Positions 49,016 to 59,260 of a DNA stretch of 64,000 nucleotides are shown here, piece by piece. Both the position numbers and the translations under genes were made by a program. Position 1 is the first letter of the stretch. Each line of letters begins with the position of its first letter. Source of the stretch: Nectonema munidae (Eukaryota; Nematomorpha; Nectonematoida; Nectonematidae); NCBI GenBank assembly GCA_030549495.1, contig JAUIRK010000846.1, forward strand, positions 1 to 64,000. Direction: 5' to 3'. The notes below the pieces were generated by a model. That model saw only the letters and a program-made list of their open reading frames with translations, did not search any database and was not told where the DNA came from.

Positions 49016-49478
49016 TAACATATTCTTTCCAAATCTTAATTTTTTGACTTTTAACTAAATGACATCTAACAGAGCAAAGATATGTCTCAGTATCTATTCT
49101 GCAAGAATCTTAGGTTTTAAAATAACTAAATGTGATCGGATTATACTATTTGGAGGAGCTCAATTTTCCACAAGCGCATCAAATTGTTTTGTCTATTGGC
49201 AGCTTTTTTTCCAAGATTTTGTCATGCTCCTACTTTAAATCTCTAACTCAGTTGCACCCTTGCTACCGTAGGTATTCAATTTTGTAATAAAATGTTGAGA
49301 TGCATGGACTTTTACGTATTTACATGGCTCGTTCTAAAGACAAAACCACCGTATATAACTTTACCCAAAACATTCACCAATCCACTTTGTCTACTCGCAT
49401 CATCTCTTCAATTGTCCACACATACACACAACATTAGGAGAAACTGATTTATGGTCCAACGACTGCCAAGTGCTAAAC

Positions 49479-49647
49479 TTGCTAGGGATCATACATATAT
49501 GACGTCCCCTATCACGGAGGAGGGCGACGGGGGTAAACTAAATCTAGATGCTGTGCAGTAAAAAATGGAGCATTCGCGGTCAAAATCACGACAGGTTCAA
49601 AAATTTAAAAATTTGCTGGGCGTCATTTATGTATGATCCCCTAGCAA
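49479..49647. mobile_element. 169-bp MITE (TTGCTAGGGATCATACAT ends)
   Basis: The left end TTGCTAGGGATCATACATAT and the reversed right end TTGCTAGGGGATCATACATA match over about 27 bases, continuing into ATGACG. No clear target duplication can be separated from the palindromic ends. Too small to code. Superfamily not assigned. Confidence 0.75.
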
Positions 49648-49902
49648 AGTGAGGAAACAACTTGGATCTAAAAACTCCTGCCATATGTAGAAGTCTACAC
49701 CTGAAACCAGCAGTGCCCAAAGTGGCTTTATGTAGGCTGACAGAATTTACACCTTTTGTCGTAGCTACTGCTAAAGAGAAATAAAATGTTGTACTTACTC
49801 AGTCGCAAATAAAAATGACTTTTATTTGATTGACAAATTGCGCTAATAATGAGATAACCTAATCTGTGACCAGCAAAACAACTTTATGTCATTTGAACAG
49901 TG

Positions 49903-49960
49903 GTAAAGGTAGCGTGCAGTGTTTTCATCGAAATATCATGATTGCGCTCCCTGTGTCTTA
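49903..49960 (-). repeat. SINE tail fragment
   Basis: 'agtgttttcatcga' and 'tgcgctccctgtgt' match in diverged form the tail part of the SINE at 50222-50380. The tRNA-like head is not present. Confidence 0.4.
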
Positions 49961-50221
49961 CTAACGGCAAGGAAACTTTGATGCTGAATCGAAAACAAGA
50001 ATTTACGTGTTTAATTTGTGAGTGTAAATGTGTGTTGTGATAAGTTTATTTTTTTTTAAATATCATTCTTTTAATTACATCTAATTTAATAAACACGTAT
50101 TGGTGAAAAGATTTTATAATGAAATGTTTACTTTTTAGACAATTTTGTGTGCAATTTAAGTAATTTGATGCGTTTTTGTCTTATTCATTTAACATTCATT
50201 AGTCATATTATTTGTTATTAT

Positions 50222-50380
50222 TAAAGTGAAAGGCGCCGTGGGGTGTTTTCATCGAGAAAGCACACTTGCGCCGCTTGTATCAAAATATGAGGAAAGTAGG
50301 CTTGATGTAGGATCGAACCCAAGACCTCGAGTTAGCGAAACCGAGCATCTAATCAACCTTACTCACGCCCCTTTAGTTTC
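50222..50380 (-). repeat. tRNA-derived SINE
   Basis: The minus strand starts GGGGCGTGAGTAAGGTTGAT (A box region) and has GGTTCGATCC (B box) at tRNA spacing, followed by 'tacatcaagcc'. The tail 'tcgatgaaaacaccccacgg' recurs, diverged, in the SINE at 30035. It is the best-preserved head in the window. The anticodon arm is too degraded to name the parent tRNA. Confidence 0.7.
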
Positions 50381-50399
50381 ACAAGAGGATATAGAGACA

Positions 50400-50484
50400 T
50401 TTCCTTATATTTTTTTTATTTTTGTTTTTTTAGATAAATAAATTAACATTTTAAATGAGCGGTATTTTGAATACAACATTTCAA
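50400..50484 (+). repeat. Identical 85-bp direct repeat, copy 1
   Basis: All 85 bases are identical to 51822-51906, including T-tracts of 8, 5 and 7. It follows the SINE by about 20 bases. Identity through homopolymers implies a very recent duplication or a conversion event. Confidence 0.9.
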
Positions 50485-51821
50485 GCCTTAACTTTGATAT
50501 ATAACAGTAGATCCATTTTTATTCATTATATATGACAGTGTATCAACTAAGTTATACAGTGTTTCGATGTTTTCGTCACCTGTAACAGAAGCTAGATAAA
50601 AATAACTTAATTTGAAGAAAAAGTTTACATTTAAATACCCTAACTATTAGTAAACAGTAAAGAGAGTTTTTACGATAAAGTTCTTAGCTGTATTTCATTC
50701 TAGAAATTTGTCCATCACAGAGTTTTAATCTTGAGACCCCCGTTTTCACTTACATCTGTGTTTCGTTGTATTCTGTTTTTTAAACAAATTTACTCGTGCA
50801 AACTTCGTATATTTTAATTCAATGATACCATACAAGCCTGGGCCTTTTTCAAGCTCTTGTTAGTAAGGGGGAGGCACTTCAGATTTTTGAAACTGAAGTT
50901 CCTTACAAATGTTCTAACTACTACTTTAAATATATGCAGCTTCTAATTCTTTCAATTTATAAATATTTTGAATACACTCATTATCACTCAATCAATATTC
51001 TCTCTCAAGGAGGGCATAGGGTTACAAACGGGTTAGTGCCACTCCACTGATGAATTGCAAGTTACCAAAAATATGTTATGGCAAATTTTTCTGCAAATTC
51101 TCGTTTTATTGTGAAGCGTACTGCTGCTAATGAACGTTTGCATCACTTGAATCTTTACTTAAACTTTTCTCCCTTTTACAAAGCAAGAATGTGCGTACAT
51201 CACATCCCTTTGCCATATGATACATATTCGATCCGTTTAAATATGTACTTTTTTTAATGATTCAAAATCTATCTAATATCTTTTTAAATCTTTAAGCTAA
51301 ATTATCTTTTTTAAATCGCTCAAGTTAAAAAAATTAATTCTCATTTTTACTCTGCAAATATCAAGCGATAACATATTCCATCTGTATAAAAATGATTTTT
51401 GAAATATGATCTAAATTATTGATTATTATTTTCACAATTTTTGCTTTTGCTTTATCATATCATTTATATGAAAGTAGACCAAATCCTGGATTTGGTGATA
51501 AAATTTGTTAGTTAAAGTAAATTTATTTGCATTCTTTTCTTTGAATTATATCTGTAGAACACACTACTTCATTATTTCCTATATATACATTATACATATA
51601 CCATTTCTATTTTAAATTCATCATTTACTATTTTAATTGGTTCTTTTTCATTTTAAATTCGTCCCTTTCACTGGCGTATCCGATAAATGAGCTTCCTGGG
51701 CGGATTTTGATTTTCCTGCCACTAAATCAACTTTAGTTAAAGATTTTATAGCCAGGTAATATTAAATAAATTAGATTAGTACAGTTTTGCCAGCATAAAT
51801 CTTATTAATATTTATAATCAC
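50485..51821. other. AT-rich sequence between the 85-bp repeats
   Basis: No coding frame or inverted repeat is recognised in this 1.3-kb spacer. Confidence 0.4.
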
Positions 51822-51906
51822 TTTCCTTATATTTTTTTTATTTTTGTTTTTTTAGATAAATAAATTAACATTTTAAATGAGCGGTATTTTGAATACAACA
51901 TTTCAA
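51822..51906 (+). repeat. Identical 85-bp direct repeat, copy 2
   Basis: Second copy of 50400-50484. The flanks on both sides differ from those of copy 1. Confidence 0.9.
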
Positions 51907-52299
51907 ATTGTTAAATTTTGGCAGCTTAAATAAAAAGCTCATAAAATTCTAAAAAAAAATAATAATTTTAGAATACGCTTTTTTTAGAATACATTTTTTT
52001 TGTAAATAATACATTCATAATAAAATTAGAAAATTGTACTTTATAATTTATTCGTAAGTCAAAAATTCCATGCCTCATATGAACGCTAGCATCTTATTGG
52101 GGGTCATTTGTCGTAAGTTACAGGTTTTAATTAATTAATTAATTAAGTTGTTTGTGGCGTTCGCACCCATCTTTTCGGATATCGTGGCCCGTCTGGAATG
52201 CTGAGTACAGGTCTACCTGGACTTTCCATCCCACTAAACGCCTACTGGCCCTTGTTACTGCATAGCTATACCTTGTTATATATAGTATTTTACAAGAAT

Positions 52300-53290
52300 T
52301 TATGTTACAATATATAAATACAACTGAGAGAACGATACAATCCTAACGCGAACGCTCCCAATTTGGGAAACAAACTTATTGTCTAGTGATAGCTTGATTA
52401 CTAACCACGTAGAATCTGATCGCCAGAGCAGATTCCTAACCGTAAAAACCCTTGAATTCTTCAGAGGAAGAAAACCAGGATAAAAAACCGGCACGACGGA
52501 ATGTAGCTTGTTCCTAAATAAAAGAATATGATTATAAAAGGTATATGCTAAAAAAAATAGAAGCGTTAGAAGGCATGCATAAGTTACAGGTGAACACATA
52601 AATCGTTTTATTTGATTCGAATTTCTCTACAACTTTATCAATAACTTCACTCCAAGTTTCATTTAGCTTTGATGGTAATGTATGGATTTTGTAAAGGAAA
52701 GTGGCTGAACTAAACAATACTGATCTCGTTAATTTTGCTAAATATTTTATTCTTTTAGGGATCGATATGAGTATTAATTTTTGGTCAATAATATCGCATT
52801 TATGAGTAATAAAACCTTTTCAACGCGAACACGCACACATTGCATTAAGAATGCTGATTAGCCTTTTTATTGGACATGAAGACATTAGACATGTTTCCAT
52901 TATTTGGAATGTCTCTTTGGCAATTATATTTGTGTCTAGATTTATGGTTAGGTGCAGATTCACTTTATCTCCGCTGCAAATTGCGCCGATTTGTTTAGCT
53001 TTCACGTTGCAAAGAAGCAATAAAAGTTTACGCGTTTTTCCTACCATTTTTGAGTTGCGTGTCTCAAAAGTGTTCGTATCTTTATTTATGGCTCAACTTT
53101 TCATTATAATATACTCGGTGAATTTATCAAATTTTTCCAAAACCCGCGGATTCATGGTTGCTTATAGAAACGATTTAAATGATAGCAAGATATTTTTTGC
53201 TTTTTTCAAGTTTGCCATTTCACCTGTCATTAAAGTTTTAAATATCATTTTATATAGAGCTCCATTGATTTCATTTGAGATATATAATTT
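52300..53290 (-). pseudogene. Decayed unknown reading frame(s)
   Basis: Over about 750 bases one minus frame keeps protein-like sequence, for example FKTLMTGEMANLKKAKNILL, then VGKTRKLLLLLCNVKAKQIG, ICSGDKVNLHLTINLDTNII and TLPSKLNETWSEVIDKVVEK, with about four breaks. Next to it, overlapping in another frame (52599-52300), a hydrophobic segment (YACLLTLLFFLAYTFYNHIL) begins a short frame. Helical, fairly balanced composition argues that this was once coding. I do not recognise the family; host, transposon or virus-derived origin are all open. Confidence 0.35.
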
Positions 53291-53749
53291 TATAAGTTGT
53301 ATTGAAAGTTTTCTATATTAGATTACATAACAAATTTTATAATTTACATAAAACAGATTTATTTTTTTAATTTAAATTGGCCATAAAATTGTATTAAAAA
53401 TACACGAGTATGATCTGGGGCCTTGCCATGAATTTAAACCAAGAAAGCCTATACAATTTTAAGAGGTTCTAGAAAAACGTGACTATATTCTGTAAAGTAT
53501 ATTGGCCTCAAATTTTGTACTTAAAACCATAAATGTTCTCATCGAAGTGAAGCATGCCAGGATTGGGATCAACTGAATCTATCAGTAGAGTTTCAGATCA
53601 AATCTCACCAACATCGGCTAAAGTAGCATGTTTCATTCTTAAGTAAGTGGCACATGTGTGTTTGTTAATGAATTTTAATTTGATATGTATCAGTTCAATC
53701 TTACTCATAGAAAGATGTAACTAATTTATCTTCACCTTATACTTTTTAG

Positions 53750-53851
53750 ATCACAAAGACAATGGGTGAAATGAAAACATCCTATGAAAAAATGTCAAAA
53801 GAATTGGAAGAAACAAAGAAAAAACATAATATTCAAATAAATGCTATATAA
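53750..53851 (+). CDS. PFDN2: Prefoldin subunit 2, exon 3 (terminal)
   Basis: After a TATACTTTTTAG acceptor the exon reads ITKTMGEMKTSYEKMSKELE, then ETKKKHNIQINAI and TAA. This is the C-terminal helix of PFDN2 (human IIETLTQQLQAKGKELNEFR, then EKHNIRLMG); the KKKHNI / EKHNI match is diagnostic. It starts in phase 0, as exon 2 requires. AATAAA follows directly after the stop (about 53852-53857). It lies 15.8 kb from exon 2, which makes it easy to miss. Confidence 0.85.
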   Translation: MTKTMGEMKTSYEKMSKELEETKKKHNIQINAI

Positions 53852-54395
53852 TAAATAAATCTCTTTCCTTTTTGAAGACATAGCTAATCCTTGCTTCATT
53901 TATACTGAATAATAAATTGCTTACAATTTCAAGACTACCAAAACTAGGCGAAACAGTAATATATGAAAAGATTTTGCCTAGAATTCTCTGCCGAGCTGTT
54001 ACTTGGCAAATTTTTGTGCAAACAAACAACAAAAAGAATATTTTCAACTATGCAATGTTAATTTTATTATTAAAAGTTAGGACGATACTTTAGAACTCTA
54101 TTGATCCAAACATTTTCGACACAGATGCGTTTTTCTTCTCGTATAACCCGAGAAAACATGATTGATGTATCTATTTTTTTATATATTTTTTTCTTTTTCA
54201 AAATGAAGTTTTATATATCTTTTATCGCATTCTAAATATATAATGCTCTTGTTTCTATATGACTAAATATATAAAACTTATGTGTTTTATGCTGCAGACA
54301 TGGTTGTTTTAAAATTTCCTCACTTCTACCACATTGTACATTTATTCATTCATATCATTTACTTAACTTCGTCGTATTAATGCATGTTGCAGTAA

Positions 54396-54632
54396 AACTA
54401 TGAAACCAGGGATTATATCAAATCCCTGAAAGATTAGAGGAATTCATGAAAACCCTGCTCAACTCTATTAAATTAAAAATCACTAGAGATTTCATGAAAC
54501 AACTACTGTGTCATTCAGTAAGTACATGCAATTCATAGAACAGTAGTGAGCTCATGAAATCCTAAATGAAACAGATGTTTCGAATTCTCTGAAAGATTTA
54601 GGGATTTCAATAATTCCCTAGCTTCACAACCT
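54396..54632. mobile_element. Subrepeat MITE I (AATCCCT units)
   Basis: The left end AACTATGAAACCAGGGATTA and the reversed right end GGTTGTGAAGCTAGGGAATT align over 31 positions. Words such as 'aaatccctgaaagatt' and 'ttcatgaaa' recur in both arms. Flanks TTGCAGTAA (54387-54395) and TTACAGTAA (54633-54641) match at 8 of 9. It has the same size of target duplication and the same GGT-type terminus as the elements at 15.6, 26.8, 28.9 and 30.4 kb. Confidence 0.7.
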
Positions 54633-56245
54633 TACAGTAACATCAACTTCTAATAAACTTATTAATTATTTTATGCCTACACATGACATCATTCTATGTT
54701 AAGCTCAGCTTCGATAAAAACCACATATTCTCTGATCATAGTGTTAATCGAATGTAATTCAAAGTTCGCCACGTCATATATCCACCACTTTTTCCATTCA
54801 GTGATTCCCAACTTGGGGTCCACGCTACACCTGTGGGGCATAGAGTAAAATTCGGTCTTTTCATGTAGACGTGATTTCCATAACAAAGTTTTGCAAGTTT
54901 TTTATATTTGACATTTCTTTATTGATTTTTTTTATTTTACACAATTAACTATGCACAAAATAAATAACAAATGTAAAAAAAAGTTCGTCAATATTCAGAA
55001 AAATATTTGTAGTTTGGATTTATACCAGCTGTTCTCTATAAAAAATTACCCTATTGTTTTTTATGTCAACAATGTTTGACAAATGAATCAATGAAACCAG
55101 GACGTCTTGAGTTGCACTTAAAGACAAAACACACTGCTTATGCGGATTCAGACTTAAAATACTTCAGATCTCTAAAAGAAAAATTTAGCAAAAGAACAAC
55201 GGTTAATTCTCTCTTCAATACCCAAACTGCCAGTACCAGTCGTACTCTCCAAACTAGCGATGAAAATTCTTTACGCATTAAAAAAGCGCACTTTAGGAGA
55301 AGATTTAATTAAGCCTTCAATATCATTATTTCTAGTCACTTAACAACAACACGGTAAATAGAAGAACAGATGAAATGAGTTACGATATTGAAATCCAACT
55401 TGTTTGAAAGCTAAAATCAAAAATTCCCATTACAAATGGATATTCTAACATTCGGTAGCAGTGAAGTTTTATTGCTAGTATTTGCAAGATATTGATAAAG
55501 GAGAGTTTATTGAAGAAATGTTGTTTTGTAAATCATTTGAAACTACTATCACTGCCACTGACCTTATTAGTGACGGCCTATTTTCATTTCCTCAGTGACG
55601 GGGGGGGGCTATTTAAGCCCCCCTCGGTTTTTCTTGAATGATTGCAAATTTTTACAAAATTATCGCGTGAACCTACTATATGATTGATTGCGAATCTGAT
55701 CGTGACATTTATTTTTTTTATAAAAATCAATCAAACTTGTCAAAAATTGATTGATATATGACAGCTCAACTAAAAAAAGAAACTTTTAGTTTAAATGGGT
55801 ATACAAAATTTTTTTACACATATACATCCATTTTCAAGTGTGCTGAACACGATGGTCATGTTTATTTTTTTAAAAATCAATCAAACCTTGTCAAAAAATT
55901 GATTGACATATGACAGCCCAACTGAAAAAATTAACTCTTTATTTAAGTAGTTATAAAAAGTTTTTTTTAACATTTTTGATTAATTTGTGACTTTTTTAAA
56001 ATCGTGGTATGTTTGCGGTCAGATATATTGTACTGATTTTTGAACGATTTGTTTTCATGCTATTCTCCAAAGACTATATTCAAATTTTTAGTCATTTCAC
56101 AAATGAATTTATTTCTCTTTGAAGTTTCGATTTTATTTGGAATCTATAATAAAACAAATTTTTTCAGTATTAAAATTTCCAATAAGGCAGGAATATTAAT
56201 TTTGATACTCATCATTATATTATAAAATTGATTCATATATTTATG

Positions 56246-56950
56246 TTCAACGGTACAATAGACACAAGAAGAAAAGGTATTCCGCAAAGTATAAAAAGTT
56301 TAGATAATAGAGATGAATTTTCTTATAAGTTTTGCTGGGATATAGATAGAGAATTTTTATCAATTCATAGTTATGTGGTATTTTCTAAATCAAAAGGAAA
56401 GAAAAATGAATTAGTTTTGACTTCCAGACCCAGGGCTGGCCCTAGTGTTCGCGGGGCCCTATGCAAAATGGATTGCGCGGCGCCAAGTGTGGGTAGGTAG
56501 TACTTTTTCATCAACACAAAATGACGATCAAAGTAACTTTACTTTGCGAACCTTGCGTTTAGCGAAATCATACAATATATCATCAAAATGAAAAGCACGG
56601 GGCCCACTGCGGCCGCATAGGTTGCAGTGGCCTAAGGCCAGCCCTGTCCAGACCCCCTCCCCCTATTTTAGGAATTACAGTAGACGATGAAAAAAGTAAA
56701 CTTGCAATTTTTAAACAGTGCGATTTTTCCAAGGGTGAAACGGATATAGTCGATCAGAGAATAAGAAATTATTCCACAAATAGTAAAACAAAAAAATGGA
56801 CAGTAGCCGCTTTTTCTTATCTGTTAGATACGGCAAGAGTAAATGCAGGTACTAATTTTGCTTTTAATAATGAGAAAAACCCAAGAAATGTACATTTTTT
56901 AAATGTTTTTGAATGGAAATGTTTTTTTGAATCTTGATTATCAAAAAGAC
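56246..56950 (+). pseudogene. piggyBac transposase C-terminal remnant
   Basis: Before the MITE it reads NGTIDTRRKGIPQSIKS and DREFLSIHSYVVFSKSKGKK, then NELVLTSR. After the MITE, ILGITVDDEKSK, then GETDIVDQRIRNYSTNSKTK, KWTVAAFSYLLDTARVNAGT and NFAF. The 'G.D..DQ....YS....T.KW..A.F...LD.A.VNA' pattern is the third catalytic Asp region of piggyBac. The N-terminal half of the transposase is absent, so the element was already a deletion derivative. The exact 8-bp duplication around the MITE breaks the frame. Confidence 0.75.
56431..56646. mobile_element. 216-bp hAT-type MITE, perfect ends and duplications
   Basis: Perfect 11-bp ends CAGGGCTGGCC / GGCCAGCCCTG and exact 8-bp duplications TCCAGACC (56423-56430 and 56647-56654) bound it. 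GC content is much higher than the surroundings. It is the youngest layer of the nest: hAT, then piggyBac, then this. Confidence 0.93.
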
Positions 56951-57689
56951 AAATTTTCGAATAAAGTTTTTCTCTTTTTTTTTAAACTATTTTTATTATC
57001 CTTGACAGTTTTTAATAAAGGAGATCATTCACTTTTTTTAAATAAAATAGCTAATTTTATGCAGAAATCTCATGTTGAGATGAAAATATTTTATATTTTA
57101 GGGAAACGATACGACAACCAAATGATTAGATATAAAAAAACGATCAAATTTTTATTATAAATAAATTATGTTTCAACTTTATCATCTTCATTCTTTTGTA
57201 TATTGTTTGATTATACCTGTAAAACTTTCTCAAAATGGTCAAACACGAAACTTAATAGACCGATTCAGCTTGTTTCAAGATATTGTAGAGTGAATGGTAT
57301 AAACGAACTGTCTTTCTCCTTCAAATAAAATGATGCGCATCAAAATATGCCTCTACAGAGTCCTTGTTTTGTATTTAATTAATTTCATTAAAAAAAAATC
57401 ACCTCATTGAATTCGGTATAAAATCCCGTTTTTAGTTTAATTTAATATCATTTTCAGTTATAGTTTCTTTTTTTGCAATTTTGTTTTGCCTACTTATAAT
57501 TCTATTTGTTCTGTGACAAAATAAATCACATATATAGCTACGTATAACTATTTAATCATGAAGTCCTTTATTTCAGTTGAAGTGTCATATGTCAATCATT
57601 TTTATCAGGTATGATTAATTTTTATAAAAAAATAAACATCACTGTTGAAAATGGGTATATATGTGTAAAACACCTGATTTGCAAATTTG

Positions 57690-58420
57690 ATTCACGCTTA
57701 TAAGTATTTTCAAATTCTAAATACCAAAACAATCTATAATTGGAATTGTTGAGTTGTTATAAAAATGTGTGTATCTCATATAAAATGTGAATGAATGTTC
57801 TCGTAATCAGATTTTAGATGTAAACCGCAAATTTTGTTTTTGGGAACAATTTTTAGAAGTGAACCACAAATTTATTTTACACTTATAGGTAATTTTGATC
57901 CAAATGCAAAAACAATCTATAAATGAAATTGACATTGTTGATTTGATATGAAAATGCGTTTATTTCATGTAAAATTTTAATTAATTTTCTCGGAGACAGA
58001 TTTTAAAAATAAACCGCAACTTTGTTTCACACTTATATGTATTTTCAAATTCTAAATACAAAAACAATCCAATTGGTATTGTTGATTTGTTATAAAAGCG
58101 TGTATATTTCATGTAAAATTTTAATTATTGTTCTCGGAGACAGATTTTAACAAATTTGTTTCACATTGATTAGCATTTTCAAATTCTAAATGCAAAAAGA
58201 GTTTATAAATGAAATTGCGATTGTTGATTTGTTATAATAATGTGTATATTCCATGTAAAATTTGAATGAATGTTCTCAAAGACAGATTTTAGAAATAAAC
58301 CGCAAGTTTGTTACACACTTATAGGTATTTTTAATTTCTAAATTCCAAAAATGAAATTAGTATGCCTGATTTGATATGAAAAAAATATATTCCATGTAAA
58401 ATTTGAAGGTATATTTTATT
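57690..58420. repeat. Minisatellite of about 150-bp units in piggyBac
   Basis: Five degenerate units start near 57697, 57884, 58032, 58166 and 58318. Each has 'cacttataggtattttcaaa' or a variant, 'aaaaacaatctata', 'attgttgatttgttat', 'atgtaaaatttgaat' and 'ggagacagatttta'. Spacing varies between about 134 and 187 bases. It lies between the transposase remnant and the right terminus. Confidence 0.8.
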
Positions 58421-59260
58421 AGATATATTTCTCATCAATCAAAATTTTGATTTACATTTCCCAAAAAGTAACCATGATTTTGAAAAAATTTAAACTATAA
58501 AGTGTTATGTGTTCAAAACTGTATATATTTATAAATTTTCAAACGAGCATATAATATAGAACCAAAGTTATAAGCTTAACTAGAGATACTGTCAGAATTT
58601 TGCTGAAAAAGTTTAACTTTTGATTTTGATTGACAGATTTAGGCATGAAAATGTCATTCAACTGCCATGAAAATGGTATCAAAAGATGCAGCTATCAATT
58701 TAGGAAATGTCACGAAGTATGGTAGCAAAAGATGTAGCCAATTTGGTACAAGAAAATTTTTAGTTGATCCGTCACTGATAGGGTTAAAGAATACCTAAAG
58801 AACATAGTATCTTGTGCTGCAGACGGTGCTCCTGTTATGATGGGAAAGAGAAATGCTTGTTTAAAATTAGTGAAAGAAGAAGACCTATTTTAATTCAGTT
58901 ATAAATAGCATTAGCCGATGCAAAATATAATCATTTTTTGAACAATTTTGTGAAAGTGAAGATATGATTTTCCTACATGGGTAATGCAACCAAGGTTTGT
59001 GGATATTTCAGATGTTTTCACTTCAATACCAAAAAGAACTACGAGAAATGCAAAATGATGAATTTGTTAAATCACCGTTTGATATAAAAAAAATAATGGC
59101 ATGGCTTTGTGATAAACCAAATCAACCGCTTTTGTAAGAAATTTGTTGTTGTTGCCATTCCCATCTTCATATTTAGTTGGGTGTGGATTTTGTGCAGTAA
59201 ACGATTTGCTTTTGAAAAATACAAATCGATTGGGTATTACTAAACGACTAGATTGAACCC

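Larger units (their letters stand above)
37988..53749 (+). other. PFDN2: Prefoldin 2 intron 2, transposon-filled
   Basis: A 15,762-base intron holding at least two hAT elements, six or more MITEs or fragments, a LINE fragment, SINE copies and a decayed unknown frame. Between 37988 and 41600 I see no recognisable repeat end or gene; a 91-codon frame at 38312-38587 is unassigned. None of the intronic frames is supported as a host exon. Confidence 0.7.
55562..58783 (+). mobile_element. 3.2-kb piggyBac-like element inserted in hAT
   Basis: The right end is GTCACTGATAGGG followed by TTAA (58784-58787). The left end CCTTATTAGTGACGG at 55562 is preceded by CTGA, a decayed TTAA. The ends, read inward, are CCTTATTAGTGACGG and CCCTATCAGTGACGG. 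Inside are long inverted subterminal repeats (about 55735-55930 against 57575-57680, sharing 'gattgacatatgaca' and 'catgtttattttttt'). A transposase remnant lies at 56246-56950 and a minisatellite at 57690-58420. Decayed, with an internal MITE at 56431-56646. Confidence 0.8.
54799..59257 (+). mobile_element. hAT (ZBED5-type) element split by piggyBac
   Basis: A CAGTGATTCCCAACTTGGGG terminus at 54799 begins the element. The first half of the transposase lies at about 55040-55561. It has a BED-type finger (LCQQC, then LTNESMKPGRLELHLKTKH), a serine/threonine-rich linker, NNNTVNRRTDEMSYDIEIQL and GEFIEEMLFCKSFETT. The second half resumes at 58788 with EYLKNIVSCAADGAPVMMGK, then degraded sequence, AKMMNL-like and LLKNTNRLGITKRLD (about 59210-59255), where a second piggyBac end begins. 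The two halves are one gene interrupted at a TTAA-type site; the frame carries across the site. Several stops and shifts are present. The last block and the 3' terminus are missing or displaced; a CCGGTTGGGAACGACTG end at about 62278-62294 could be a related terminus. Confidence 0.8.

Noticed and set aside
48782-49021. 79-codon minus frame
   Set aside because: Antisense shadow of the LINE C-terminal fragment on the plus strand.
52851-53321. 156-codon plus-strand frame
   Set aside because: It is hydrophobic antisense of the better-balanced, decayed minus frame; its composition is that expected of an antisense shadow.
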